In this document: in pieces, positions 19,051 to 30,664 of the stretch
How positions within the stretch are numbered: position 1 is the first letter of the stretch
How the letters are laid out: every line of letters starts with the position of its first letter
Source of the DNA: Methanosarcinales archaeon
GTDB taxonomy: Archaea; Halobacteriota; Syntropharchaeia; Alkanophagales; Methanospirareceae
Assembly: GCA_025464325.1 (NCBI GenBank)
Contig: JAODGH010000033.1
Span: 1 to 38,828, forward strand
DNA length: 38,828 nucleotides
Reading direction: 5' to 3'
The notes under the pieces: generated by a model
Databases searched by the model: none
The model's input: only the letters and a program-made list of their open reading frames with translations
What the model was told of the DNA's origin: nothing
Position numbers and translations under genes: made by a program

Positions 19051-19740
19051 TCATTCGTGAACCAGTGCTAAGAAGCCCAATTCTGGTTCGTAACAGCTGC
19101 CTTCCGCAATCAGCTCTTCAATCACATCCTCTATCCACGCGCCTTCCAGCCCCCGCGCCCTCAACTCCTCCATCAACCGCTCTCTACTGCTCGTACCCAC
19201 ATCGTGCAGGAACTTCAGAATCATCTCTTTTGCGGTTGTGTTATAATGCTGCCACAGTCGCTGTACAGCCTCTACCGCACCACTAATACACTCGTCCAGT
19301 TTAGCCTCACCATAATGTTCCAACGCACGTTGCATCCATTTGGGTTTATCTGATGCTCGTAATGCATTCACACGCTCCATCGTGCGTATGGCAGTACTGA
19401 GTATCCAGTTCTCCCTCACCACCGGTGTTGTCACCTCACAGATATTTCTGCCGATTATCAAGAAAATGCCGTCCGAATGGCGTATACGAACCTCACCGAG
19501 GAATGCCACCAAGGCACGTGGCTCTAAAATAACCTCAATGTCGGTATATATCTTGAGGGAACCCGTGGAATCGTTAATCGTCAGTCTGGTTATCCTGCCT
19601 CGTTTCTCTACCTCCTCCAGCTCTCCAATGCCAAACAGTACCGGGCATCTTGCACAGGTCGGTGTAACAATGGTGTCGTCAACAATGAAGTCACTGACTG
19701 CTAATTCCCGGGAGAACACCCGGCATGCTACTCGTGGCAT
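19051..19740 (-). CDS. RPA-associated OB-fold protein (COG3390 type)
   Basis: A 229-aa protein resembling the archaeal RPA-associated family, thought to assist single-stranded DNA-binding RPA. The N-terminal third is OB-fold-like (GRITRLTINDSTGSLKIYT and the following strands). The C-terminal part is helical with a winged-helix-like end (VIEELIAEGSCYEPELGFLALV). The cysteines in TPTCARCPVLFG may bind metal. The ATG at 19740 follows the Memo stop by 15 nt; a TTG at 19749 is possible. No RPA subunit gene is adjacent. Confidence 0.75.
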   Translation of the reverse strand: MPRVACRVFSRELAVSDFIVDDTIVTPTCARCPVLFGIGELEEVEKRGRITRLTINDSTGSLKIYTDIEVILEPRALVAFLGEVRIRHSDGIFLIIGRNICEVTTPVVRENWILSTAIRTMERVNALRASDKPKWMQRALEHYGEAKLDECISGAVEAVQRLWQHYNTTAKEMILKFLHDVGTSSRERLMEELRARGLEGAWIEDVIEELIAEGSCYEPELGFLALVHE

Positions 19741-19755
19741 GACGCTCAACTCAAA

Positions 19756-20558
19756 TTAGAATATTACGATACCACCATATCCAACAACACTTGTTCTATC
19801 ACCGGTGACATCGCCACTTGTGGCGTACTTGACCAGTAAGCCCTGCGTTGCACCGAGTCTCTTCGCGGCATGCATCAATGATGCTATCGGACCGATACCA
19901 CACGCGGAAGATCGACGTGTAAATACTCGATTATAGAACTTGCCAACATCCAGCTCTGTTATCGCTTCTATCACAAACTCATCTTTATCACGGGCTATGT
20001 GATCGGGCTCATAATGTGTGAAGTCGGAAGAGGCGATTATAACAAACTTCTTATCATCGAATCTGGCTATTGTCCCGGCGAGGTCTTCTCCCACCTCGCG
20101 GGTGGTATCCGCATCACTGAGTGCCATGCAGATGGGCACGATACGGAAAGAATCGAACCGGTATTGTATAAAAGGTAGCTGAACCTCTATTGAATGCTCA
20201 TGCTGATGGGCGGTCTCATCAATATCTATTATACGGCGCGGTAACGCCTCTATAAACTCGGTATCTACATCCACCCTGCCAAGGGGTGTCTGCCATGACT
20301 CCATCGAGACGGCAACAAGCGAGCCCAAACCGTAATGATTGGGACCCAGTATGATGAACGTATCGGCATGTGGCAGCCTGGCATATACATGCGCGGCAAC
20401 CGTACCCGAATACATGTAGCCCGCGTGTGGCGAGACAGCGCCCACAATGTGATCATCTTCTGCCACGTCTGCTGGCACATTGGCAAAGCATCCCTCAAGC
20501 TGAGCCATCAACCCTCTTCTGTCGGATTCATAAAATGAACCTGCTACTGCTGCTCGCC

Positions 20559-20562
<4 letters not shown>
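19756..20562 (-). CDS. MEMO1 family protein (AmmeMemoRadiSam protein B)
   Basis: A 268-aa Memo-fold protein related to non-haem-iron dioxygenases, of unknown archaeal function. Landmarks are [58 protein letters not shown] and [12 protein letters not shown], which supply the clustered His residues of the metal-like pocket. It overlaps the uS2 stop by 4 nt. Linkage of Memo to rps2 is common in euryarchaea. No AMMECR1 partner is seen here. Confidence 0.93.
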
Positions 20563-23302
<2,740 letters not shown>

Positions 23303-23314
23303 AGATACGTTATT

Positions 23315-23328
23315 GGTTTTTTTATTTT
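23315..23328 (+). terminator. T-rich terminator after ligA
   Basis: A run of seven T (23317-23323) followed by ATTTTAC lies just after the ligA stop and before the next start at 23358. It fits the oligo-T intrinsic termination used by archaeal RNA polymerase. No stem-loop is needed or seen. Confidence 0.5.
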
Positions 23329-23357
23329 ACACGTTTATTTTATCATAGGTATGGGGT

Positions 23358-24602
23358 ATGGATACAACCGAGAACATCATATACATAATAGATGTCACCA
23401 ATAGAGACGGGGTACAGACGTCAAGATTGGGTCTGGCGAAATTAGAGAAGACTCTGTTGAATATCTATTTAGACGAGATGGGTATTTTTCAGAGTGAGTT
23501 CGGGTTCCCGGTTACGAGGCACGAGACGAATTATTTGAACGCCAATCTTGAGCTGGTGGAGATAGGCGCTCTGAAGCGTATTCGACTCGGTGGCTGGCTG
23601 CGTGCAATGAAAGAGGATGTAGAGCTGGGTTTCAAGCTGGTACCGAAGTTGAAGCATGTCAATCTGAGTATATCAACATCGAAGCAGATGATAGAGGGCA
23701 AGTTCAGGGGTAAGTACTCATGGGATGACATAATAGAGATGATGTGTGACGCGGTGGATGCGGCTAAGAGTCATGGTGCGGAGTCAATAGGGGTGAATGC
23801 GGAAGATTCATCGAGGACCGAGCTGGAGCATCTGATAGAATTCGCGCAGGCTGCGAAGGAGCATGGTGCAGATCGGATAAGGTATTGTGATACCCTGGGC
23901 TATGATGATCCATTCACGATCTATGATCGTGTGAAGAAGCTTGCGGAGGCGATTGGTATTCCCATTGAGCTGCACTGTCATAATGATCTTGGTATGGCGG
24001 TTGCGTGTTCGGTTGCAGGTGCTAAAGCTGCAGTAGACGCTGGTGTTGATGCGTACATCACGACAACCGTTAATGGGCTGGGCGAACGAGCGGGCAATGC
24101 AGACCTTGTCTCAACGATCCTCGCTGTTAAGAAGTCGAGTGGATTCCATGATAAATATCGTCTGGACGAGCATATAGACCTGCGATATGCGTGGAAGATC
24201 TGTAAATATGCATCGTTATCGTTCAGAGTGCCCATACCGGTAAATCAGCCTGCAGTTGGTGAGAATGCATTTGCTCACGAGTCGGGTATACATGCGGATG
24301 GCGCGTTGAAGGACAGCAGGAATTACGAGCTGTATGACTACCGGGAGGTTGGGAGAGGTCACATAGAGGTGATAGAAACCGGCAGGCAGATAACTGCGGG
24401 AGAATACTCGGGTATAAAAGGATTCAAGAACGTGGCGGGCAAATACAAGTTGAGGTTCAGGGATGATGAGGAGGCGAGGGAGATACTGGAACTCGTGCGA
24501 TACGCGAACGTGCATACCCAGAAGCCAGTGACCGAGGACGAGATGAGATTCATAGCAAAGTATCCTGAGCAGGCAAGGAAGATTATGTCGGTACAACCAT
24601 GA
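23358..24602 (+). CDS. Re-type citrate synthase-like (homocitrate/isopropylmalate synthase family)
   Basis: A 414-aa DRE-TIM condensing enzyme. The usual DTTLRDGEQ is replaced by DVTNRDGVQ (12-20). The metal-binding HCHND (205-209) and VNGLGERAGNA (238-247) are intact, so it should condense acetyl-CoA with a 2-oxoacid. The variant first motif plus GIFQSEFGFPVTRHETNYLNAN is what I associate with Re-citrate synthases of clostridia and other anaerobes, which make citrate from oxaloacetate. Homocitrate or citramalate synthesis cannot be excluded. It overlaps the following aminotransferase by 4 nt, which fits a citrate-to-glutamate route. It is clearly distinct from the NifV at 256-1383. Confidence 0.75.
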   Translation: MDTTENIIYIIDVTNRDGVQTSRLGLAKLEKTLLNIYLDEMGIFQSEFGFPVTRHETNYLNANLELVEIGALKRIRLGGWLRAMKEDVELGFKLVPKLKHVNLSISTSKQMIEGKFRGKYSWDDIIEMMCDAVDAAKSHGAESIGVNAEDSSRTELEHLIEFAQAAKEHGADRIRYCDTLGYDDPFTIYDRVKKLAEAIGIPIELHCHNDLGMAVACSVAGAKAAVDAGVDAYITTTVNGLGERAGNADLVSTILAVKKSSGFHDKYRLDEHIDLRYAWKICKYASLSFRVPIPVNQPAVGENAFAHESGIHADGALKDSRNYELYDYREVGRGHIEVIETGRQITAGEYSGIKGFKNVAGKYKLRFRDDEEAREILELVRYANVHTQKPVTEDEMRFIAKYPEQARKIMSVQP

Positions 24603-25735
24603 CCCGATTTGCCGCTCGTATGAGGGATGTTAAACCTTCCGCGACGTTCAAGTACGATGCAGCCGCGAAGCAGCCGGGCGTGATCAACCTCACGATTGGT
24701 AGACCTGGTTTTGATACACCGGTAGTGATAAAGGAAGCAGCCAAGCGTGCACTGGACGATGGAAAGGTTCACTATACGGCATCAAAGGGCATACTCGAGC
24801 TGAGGGAGGCGATTGCTGCCAAACTGGAACGCGAGAATAACATCAAAGGCATCGATGCGGATAATATAGTTGTCTCAGGCGGTGGGAAGCAGATATTGTA
24901 CTGTATATTGATGGCACTTGTGGATAACGGCGATGTCGTGGCGATACCGAACCCCTCGTGGGTGAGTTACGAGGCACAAATTCGACTCGCGGGTGCGGAA
25001 GTCGCGTGGTTGAAGTTGAATCCCGAGGATGGTTTCATACCGGGTGATGAGTTCCTCGTTGCTCTTGAGTACAGTAAAGCCAAACTGTTAATTCTGAATT
25101 CACCTGCAAATCCTACTGGCGCGGTTATTCCTGAACGTACGATCAAAGAGATAATGGATATCTGCGAAGATAAGGACATATACGTGATATCAGACGAGGT
25201 ATATGAGAAGCTGATCTACGAAGGCAGGCATTACAGTCCCGCCAGCGAGTACGAGAATGTGATAACCGTGAATGCGTTCAGCAAGACGTACAGTATGACC
25301 GGCTGGCGGCTCGGGTACTGTGCTTGCAGCGATCGTACGGTGATTGAGAAGATAGCGATAGTGCACCAGCAATCGCTCTCATGCTGTACTTCGTTTGCGC
25401 AATATGGTGCTCTGGCATCGTTCACCAGGGATGCGGAAGATGCAATGACGCGTATGGTAGAAGAGTTGAGGATACGAAGGGATTATGTGATGGAACGACT
25501 GGGCGAGCTGGATGGTGTAGTGTGTGAGAAGCCGGGTGGTGCGTTCTACGTGTTCCCGTATTTCAGAGATGTTGATGATTACGAACTGGCGGATAGGCTA
25601 CTGAGACGGGGTGTGGCAGTGATACCAGGTAGTGCGTTCGGCACACAGGGGCGTGGCTGTATCAGGATAAGTTATGGCGGTGCGGACCTGAACATGCTGT
25701 CCCGGGCGTTTGATAGGATTGCAGAATGCGTGTGA
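24599..25735 (+). CDS. Class I/II PLP-dependent aminotransferase (aspartate aminotransferase-like)
   Basis: A 378-aa fold-type I enzyme. The PLP lysine is Lys229 in AFSKTYSMTGWRLGY, with the cofactor Asp199 in ISDEVYEKLIY and Asn171 in NSPANPTG. CIRISYG near the end holds the substrate-carboxylate Arg. It probably interconverts glutamate or aspartate with 2-oxoglutarate or oxaloacetate. The ATG overlaps the stop of the citrate-synthase-like gene, so the pair is translationally coupled. Exact amino-acid specificity is not readable. Confidence 0.9.
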   Translation: MTRFAARMRDVKPSATFKYDAAAKQPGVINLTIGRPGFDTPVVIKEAAKRALDDGKVHYTASKGILELREAIAAKLERENNIKGIDADNIVVSGGGKQILYCILMALVDNGDVVAIPNPSWVSYEAQIRLAGAEVAWLKLNPEDGFIPGDEFLVALEYSKAKLLILNSPANPTGAVIPERTIKEIMDICEDKDIYVISDEVYEKLIYEGRHYSPASEYENVITVNAFSKTYSMTGWRLGYCACSDRTVIEKIAIVHQQSLSCCTSFAQYGALASFTRDAEDAMTRMVEELRIRRDYVMERLGELDGVVCEKPGGAFYVFPYFRDVDDYELADRLLRRGVAVIPGSAFGTQGRGCIRISYGGADLNMLSRAFDRIAECV

Positions 25736-25752
25736 ATACCGGTTATATTTAT

Positions 25753-26679
25753 TTAGATTTTCATATCCCTGCCGGGTGCCCACCATATATCCGGCTCTAT
25801 CGTTCTCAACCCGCTATAATCGCCTCTTAAACACTTCTGTACCACCTCTATCAATTGATCGGTCCTGGACGCGAGATAGTCGCGTGCAGTCTCGTAAATC
25901 TCAGCCTCGCTTTTTGTTATTGCACCGACGTATTCATCCAGTATCTTACGGTATACACTCAAAAAGCCGTGCTTGAACTCCACCTTCCAGGGTAATGTCC
26001 TCTTTATATCCTCAATTACTTCGGAATTCGGTGGTAAAAATAATGGCACGCCCAAGATGCTATATCGATCTGTATCATGCTCATAATACCGTTTCAAGAA
26101 AGCATTGATCGCGAACCTCTGCATTCGTCTCGCTATCACTTCTTCCTTCTCACGTACGTAGAGCGGTGCCATAGACACCATTGAGTGCCCGGTACTGTCA
26201 CTCGCTTTTTCCGCCAGATCGGAATATAACGCCGAATAATCGGTCTTATGGACGTGCGAATGCGTATCTTCATGTACCTGTCGCGTGAGTAAGAACCTGA
26301 GTACCGTGAAGTTGTATGCATGATATCTCGTCTTTATCAACCATTCCTTTATTCTCGTCAGTTCGTAGTTCTCGATAAGTATGTAAGCTGTATCCTCCTC
26401 AATCGCAAAGCAGGAGAAGTACAACATCTTCAGATGGTCTTTGACCGTAGTTCGCCCCGCATTAACGGCTTCTACAAGCCTCTCGCCTATCCTGACCCTT
26501 GCACCCCGCATACCAACCGCATCTTCAAACTCGGGCAGGTAGTCTTCGATCTCGTGTAACAGCGATAGATACAAATCACTGGATATCCCGTTCCTTCGAT
26601 TGATGTAACCGAACGGTTCTTCATCTGCCAGCACCAGCGCCCGTTTCGATTCCCTGGTCAATTTCAACCAGTCGCACAT
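25753..26679 (-). CDS. Conserved-looking protein of unknown function
   Basis: A 308-aa soluble protein without signal or membrane segments; I do not recognise the family. It is mostly charged and helical. A His-rich stretch, HEDTHSHVHK (136-145), could bind metal. A more globular C-terminal third contains FLPPNSEVIEDIKRTLPW and ends with the aromatic WWAPGRDMKI. It follows the radical SAM gene by 28 bp on the same strand and is probably cotranscribed with it. Confidence 0.7.
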   Translation of the reverse strand: MCDWLKLTRESKRALVLADEEPFGYINRRNGISSDLYLSLLHEIEDYLPEFEDAVGMRGARVRIGERLVEAVNAGRTTVKDHLKMLYFSCFAIEEDTAYILIENYELTRIKEWLIKTRYHAYNFTVLRFLLTRQVHEDTHSHVHKTDYSALYSDLAEKASDSTGHSMVSMAPLYVREKEEVIARRMQRFAINAFLKRYYEHDTDRYSILGVPLFLPPNSEVIEDIKRTLPWKVEFKHGFLSVYRKILDEYVGAITKSEAEIYETARDYLASRTDQLIEVVQKCLRGDYSGLRTIEPDIWWAPGRDMKI

Positions 26680-26707
26680 GTTCTAAAGCCACATACTGAT
26701 CTGCGTT

Positions 26708-27736
26708 TCAATCCGCTTCTTCAAAGAAGAACTCGTCACATAACGGGTCTTCAGCTAAAAAATCTCCGGTATGGATATATGCACGTACGCGGCAGCCACC
26801 GCATAGATACCTGTGCTTACATCGTGCGCATCTGCCCTTCACTTCTCTATCCCTGAGCGATCGGAATACCTGCGAATCGAGTATCGCACGAAGCCCCATA
26901 TCCTTTATGTTGCCTGCTTTAACATCCAGCAGCGGGCATGGTACAACATCGCCATTGGGCTTAATTGATAGCATTCCCGTTGCAGCACGACATCCAGGCA
27001 GCTCAGAGAAGAAGAAATCGGGCACGAAGAGCCCCTCTTCTGCTTTCCTCTTCAGTATCACCCAGTATTGTGATGCCTGCGTGGTGCATATATCAAGACC
27101 TTTCTCTATCCTGCGTTGTTCATCGTATAGCAACAGCAGGTTGTTTATGTATTCCTCCATACTCAGTTCATCTGCGGGTATCTTCGCCTCTCCCCTGCCC
27201 AGCGCTATATAATGGAAGAATCTGCACTGTCTGGCACCCAGTTTCAGTGCAGTACTGATTATATACGAAGTATCCTCTTCGTTCTGCTTCATTATACAGG
27301 GATCGATGACGAGTTCCATACCCGATTCTTTACATAATTGTGCGGCTCTTACCGCTTTATCGTATACGCCCGATCCCCGGATTCTATCGTGCGTCGCCGG
27401 TCTACCGTCGATAGGAATGATAACCTCCCCAATACCTGCTTCTTTTAGCCGCTTTACCAGCCTGTCATTGAGCGTTGTACCGTTGGTTGCGAGTGTTAAA
27501 CGTAAACCCTTCTCATTTGCATATTCTATGAGTTTGAATATATCCTCTCGCATCAGGGGCTCACCACCACCAAGTGTTATATTCGCATCGGATCCGAATA
27601 CAGAAGCTATTTCGTCTATAACCGCACAGGCTTCCTCGGTGGTGAGTTCGTCATCCAGAGGGTTACCCGCACTATAGTAGCAATGCAAACACCGTAGATT
27701 ACAGGCACGCGTCACGTTCCAGTTGATGCTATACAC
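26708..27736 (-). CDS. Radical SAM/SPASM protein, AhbC/AhbD (haem synthesis) type
   Basis: A 342-aa radical SAM enzyme with the cluster motif CNLRCLHC (Cys12, 16, 19), GGGEP (56-60), and a SPASM-type C-terminus (Cys249, 267, 303, 306, 312, 315, 333). The ending CGGCRVRAYIHTGDFLAEDPLC closely resembles AhbC/AhbD, which convert siroheme-derived intermediates to haem in archaea. NirJ- or peptide-modifying relatives are the alternative. The start is a GTG behind GGGGTGAT; no ATG precedes the first cluster. Haem synthesis fits the nearby ccmB and the cytochrome at 38185. Confidence 0.75.
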   Translation of the reverse strand: MYSINWNVTRACNLRCLHCYYSAGNPLDDELTTEEACAVIDEIASVFGSDANITLGGGEPLMREDIFKLIEYANEKGLRLTLATNGTTLNDRLVKRLKEAGIGEVIIPIDGRPATHDRIRGSGVYDKAVRAAQLCKESGMELVIDPCIMKQNEEDTSYIISTALKLGARQCRFFHYIALGRGEAKIPADELSMEEYINNLLLLYDEQRRIEKGLDICTTQASQYWVILKRKAEEGLFVPDFFFSELPGCRAATGMLSIKPNGDVVPCPLLDVKAGNIKDMGLRAILDSQVFRSLRDREVKGRCARCKHRYLCGGCRVRAYIHTGDFLAEDPLCDEFFFEEAD

Positions 27737-27792
27737 TTTATATCACCCCTACTACTATGTTCTTGTAGATAAAGTATAACTTCTTTCCACTG

Positions 27793-27831
27793 TACTATCT
27801 AAGCCCGGCGGTATCATACTCCTTGATAGTA
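27793..27831. other. Inverted repeat between dph6 and the radical SAM gene
   Basis: TACTATC (27793-27799) and GATAGTA (27825-27831) are perfect inverted arms around a 25-nt loop, within a 118-bp gap on the minus-strand transcript. It could end the ccmB-dph6 message or sit in the leader of the radical SAM gene. Confidence 0.35.
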
Positions 27832-27854
27832 AACATGCCATAATCCACCACTTA

Positions 27855-28544
27855 TTAACGACTGACCTTTTTGGGTTCCAGTACTGCTTTCTCGATTATG
27901 TATTGACCATTAAGGCTCCTGGCGTCCCATACGCTGCTACTCTTCACTATCCGAATCCGTTCATCGAATAGCGGGCAGTTAACGACGAACGTTTCGAACT
28001 CACCACCTTCTCCTGCAATATCCACATTGCGTATACTACAGAGCGCGTCAAGCGCTTCACGATCAATTCTCCTGCCAAGCCAATCGTCCGTGAGTCCATA
28101 AGCAGCAACTGCTGTTATCAGTATCTCGAAACCCGAATCCAGCATCTCAGTCCAGAGTTCTCTGCGGTCTCTGCCCCATAACGGCGCTAAACTGACCAGT
28201 CCGAGTTCTTCACATATCCGCTCTATCCGGTTCTTCTGGTACTCCGAGCCTATTGCTCCAGATACAACGCCTTCCACACCGTAACAGTCCAGAGCTTCAC
28301 GTAAAGCCGTCTTGAGGTCTCCAAGCTCTTCCTCTTTGTTACCCGCGGAATGGCGGAAAATAAGCGGCAGCCGCATCGCCTTCGCCTGCAGTCTGACGAG
28401 TTCTATGTTCGGTACATGATACATGTACGATTCCGGGTTATACGATTTGACAGTTACAATAACGCAGATTTCGTGTATTCTACCAGCCATGTACGTAGCA
28501 TACAGACTGTCCTTACCACCGGATACCAGCGCTGCCAGTTTCAT
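27855..28544 (-). CDS. dph6: Diphthine-ammonia ligase (Dph6 family)
   Basis: Catalyses the last step of diphthamide formation on elongation factor 2. It is an N-type ATP pyrophosphatase: LVSGGKDSLYA (6-16) is the PP-loop, and GVVSGAIGSEYQKNRIE and APLWGRDRRELW follow. The ATG at 28544 overlaps the ccmB stop (ATGA) and gives 229 aa, the family length. A start at 28697 would add 51 residues lying wholly inside ccmB and is rejected. Confidence 0.92.
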   Translation of the reverse strand: MKLAALVSGGKDSLYATYMAGRIHEICVIVTVKSYNPESYMYHVPNIELVRLQAKAMRLPLIFRHSAGNKEEELGDLKTALREALDCYGVEGVVSGAIGSEYQKNRIERICEELGLVSLAPLWGRDRRELWTEMLDSGFEILITAVAAYGLTDDWLGRRIDREALDALCSIRNVDIAGEGGEFETFVVNCPLFDERIRIVKSSSVWDARSLNGQYIIEKAVLEPKKVSR

Positions 28545-29221
28545 TCTTCGAGCACCGACCTGAATGTGAGCGTCATTACGGCGGTAATCACCAGTAGAAA
28601 CGCCAGTAACAGCCGCAATTCCGGTATGTCCCATATAGCATAACCTTCGAGTACCTTCTTCGTCGCTACCACCGCAGACAATAGTGCGGGTATGCATACA
28701 GGAATGAGTAGAAAGGAGAGGAGTAAAGTCTTACCCTCTGAGAACATCACGAGTCCGGAGATAAAAGAACCGGCAAATGCGAGACAAATCGCGCCGAGTA
28801 TACAAACCAGTAGCAGTGAGGGCAATTGCGTTCCAACGGGTATGCTGAGGAATATAACCGTTGAGGGTATCAGTATACACTCGACAAACAGGAGCAGTGC
28901 GATACCGTAAATGATTTTACCCGTGAGAATCGCCATTGGCGAACATGGCAGGGTCTTCAAACCGCCGAGCGTGCCCAGATCCGCCTCCCGCATGAAGGAT
29001 GTGGTGAACGTGAGTATGCTGGTGAAGAAGAGTATCAGCCATAACAATGCTGCTGCTACTTCGGGTGATGGCGCACTCGCAATGCCGAAAGCGAATTTAC
29101 TGATGAGTATGGATCCAAACGAGAACGCGAATATCGATATAAGCTCGTAAGAGCGTCTGAATTCTGTCCGCAAGTCCTTACTGGCAATGCCCAGTGCCGC
29201 TCTCGTGAACTCGTACGTCAT
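28541..29221 (-). CDS. ccmB: Haem exporter membrane protein CcmB
   Basis: Membrane subunit of the CcmABC haem-handling complex used in cytochrome c maturation. The 226-aa protein has about six hydrophobic helices and the CcmB motifs KDLRTEFRRSYELIS near the N-terminus and TSFMREADLGTLGGL in the cytoplasmic loop. No ccmA, ccmC, ccmE or ccmF is adjacent, so the system is scattered. It overlaps dph6 by 4 nt. It supports the presence of c-type cytochromes, as does the lipoprotein at 38185-38751. Confidence 0.87.
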   Translation of the reverse strand: MTYEFTRAALGIASKDLRTEFRRSYELISIFAFSFGSILISKFAFGIASAPSPEVAAALLWLILFFTSILTFTTSFMREADLGTLGGLKTLPCSPMAILTGKIIYGIALLLFVECILIPSTVIFLSIPVGTQLPSLLLVCILGAICLAFAGSFISGLVMFSEGKTLLLSFLLIPVCIPALLSAVVATKKVLEGYAIWDIPELRLLLAFLLVITAVMTLTFRSVLEE

Positions 29222-29267
29222 TTTCTTCTCTATTACGGTCTTAACATGATATTATCATAATATTATT

Positions 29268-29723
29268 TTACTGTACTACATCGACCCATAAATGGAGTGA
29301 TCGATAGACCACAACATCATCATCCTGTTTATACAGCAGGAATTCCAGTTTCTGATGTCTGCCCGTTCTATCCGGTCTGAAGCTGAAAGGATGTTCCCAC
29401 GTCTCGTTATTTGATAGTTCGACCGTTCTATCCTCTATCGTGCTATTATCAAACCGTACGACAAGCCGATATAGAACCGTATCATATTCGTGGTTTACGA
29501 TACCTATTATCACTTTGCCCGGCTCACCCTGTTTCAGTACCGTCGGGTAGTCTGAAGCAGTACCGTTGGGTCCAAGGATATAGAACTCTGTGAACCTCTC
29601 GCCCTGTTTCGGCGTCACTATCACGTAGATAGTAACGGAAATAGAAACGATGATAGAAATAATGAGAATGAAGGACAATAGCGAATCTAAACGGTTCTGC
29701 TTCTCTATGCCTCTCAATCTCAC
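29268..29723 (-). CDS. DUF1616 membrane-anchored protein
   Basis: A 151-aa protein with one N-terminal helix (about 16-36) and an extracytoplasmic beta domain. PKQGERFTEFYILGPNGTASDYP and GEPGKVIIGIVNHEYDTVLY are the hallmarks of DUF1616. Function is unknown; the domain occurs in archaeal surface proteins. It uses a GTG start and follows the prefoldin gene by 29 nt on the same strand. Confidence 0.85.
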   Translation of the reverse strand: MRLRGIEKQNRLDSLLSFILIISIIVSISVTIYVIVTPKQGERFTEFYILGPNGTASDYPTVLKQGEPGKVIIGIVNHEYDTVLYRLVVRFDNSTIEDRTVELSNNETWEHPFSFRPDRTGRHQKLEFLLYKQDDDVVVYRSLHLWVDVVQ

Positions 29724-29752
29724 CTGCTCTTATTTTATCTGTCTTATTCTGC

Positions 29753-30208
29753 CTACCTTTGTGCACCAGTTCTTGCCACCAGCTCCTGCAATCGCGCCTG
29801 TAATTTCTGCGCTTCTTGCTCTATCCGTTGCATCATTCCAGCCAGTTGACGCTGTGATTCTTCCAGTTCCTTCTTCTTGTCCTCCAGGAACTTTATAGCA
29901 GAATCCGGGTCCTTCTCTGCGCTCACACCGCCTCCAATGCGTACTATTATCCTGTCTGTGTTGCTGAGCGTGACATAAACAGATGTACTGGCACCAACGG
30001 GTACTATCAGTTCATCACCGGGTTTCATATTCTTCAGGTATTTTAACGTCTCTATCGCCTTATCATGTTCGGCTATCGCCTGTTGAACCATAACCAGCTC
30101 CTGCGATGTTGTCTCCGCCTGCGCCTGGTACTGCCGTAATCGCAGCACCAGTGACTGCACTTCGGCTTCCGTCTCCTTATCTCCACCACTACTTACCTGC
30201 TCTTCCAT
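29753..30208 (-). CDS. pfdA: Prefoldin alpha subunit
   Basis: Subunit of the hexameric chaperone that hands unfolded proteins to the thermosome. The 151-aa protein has N- and C-terminal coiled-coil helices with a central beta hairpin (PGDELIVPVGASTSVYVTL, then IIVRIGGGVSAEKDPDSAIKFL). The ATG at 30208 has GAGTGATAAG upstream; a GTG at 30217 adds three residues. Divergent from the aconitase X small subunit. Confidence 0.92.
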   Translation of the reverse strand: MEEQVSSGGDKETEAEVQSLVLRLRQYQAQAETTSQELVMVQQAIAEHDKAIETLKYLKNMKPGDELIVPVGASTSVYVTLSNTDRIIVRIGGGVSAEKDPDSAIKFLEDKKKELEESQRQLAGMMQRIEQEAQKLQARLQELVARTGAQR

Positions 30209-30259
30209 TCTTATCACTCTTAATATATCTCATCCCATACATTATAAATAAAGTAAGCG

Positions 30260-30664
30260 ATGGAGGTTGTGAGAATACCGGGTAGAATCGTATCAAAGGG
30301 GGTAGCAACGGGTCCGGCACTGGTCTCACGCCAGCGGATTTCGTTCCTCGGTGCTGTAGATCCCAAAACCGGCGTCATAGTTGACCGGTCACATGACCTC
30401 TACGGTCAGTCGATATCCAACAGGATACTGATATTCCCGGGTGGTAAAGGCTCTACTGTCGGCTCGTACGTCATATATCAGTTAAAATTGCACGCTAAGA
30501 GCCCGTTAGCCATGGTCATCACAAATCGTGTGGATACTATGGTGGCGGTCGGTGCGATAATAGCTGAGATACCAGCAGTTGAATCGATCGAACTCAACCC
30601 TGACAGGATAAGGAATGAAGAGGTACTTGTAAATGGTACAGAGGGCTATATTGAACTACGATGA
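30260..30664 (+). CDS. Aconitase X small (swivel) subunit, phosphomevalonate dehydratase type
   Basis: A 134-aa DUF126/aconitase X swivel-domain protein. In archaea it pairs with the large subunit to dehydrate 5-phosphomevalonate in the modified mevalonate pathway. GRIVSKGVATGPALVS, LIFPGGKGSTVGSYVIYQL and the region around SPLAMVITNRVDTMVAVGAI are diagnostic. The large subunit gene is not in the window. It overlaps taw1 by 32 nt. Confidence 0.9.
   Translation: MEVVRIPGRIVSKGVATGPALVSRQRISFLGAVDPKTGVIVDRSHDLYGQSISNRILIFPGGKGSTVGSYVIYQLKLHAKSPLAMVITNRVDTMVAVGAIIAEIPAVESIELNPDRIRNEEVLVNGTEGYIELR

Noticed and set aside
28545-28697. N-terminal extension of dph6
   Set aside because: The 51 extra residues lie wholly inside ccmB and precede the conserved MKLAALVSGGKDS start, which has an ATGA coupling to ccmB.
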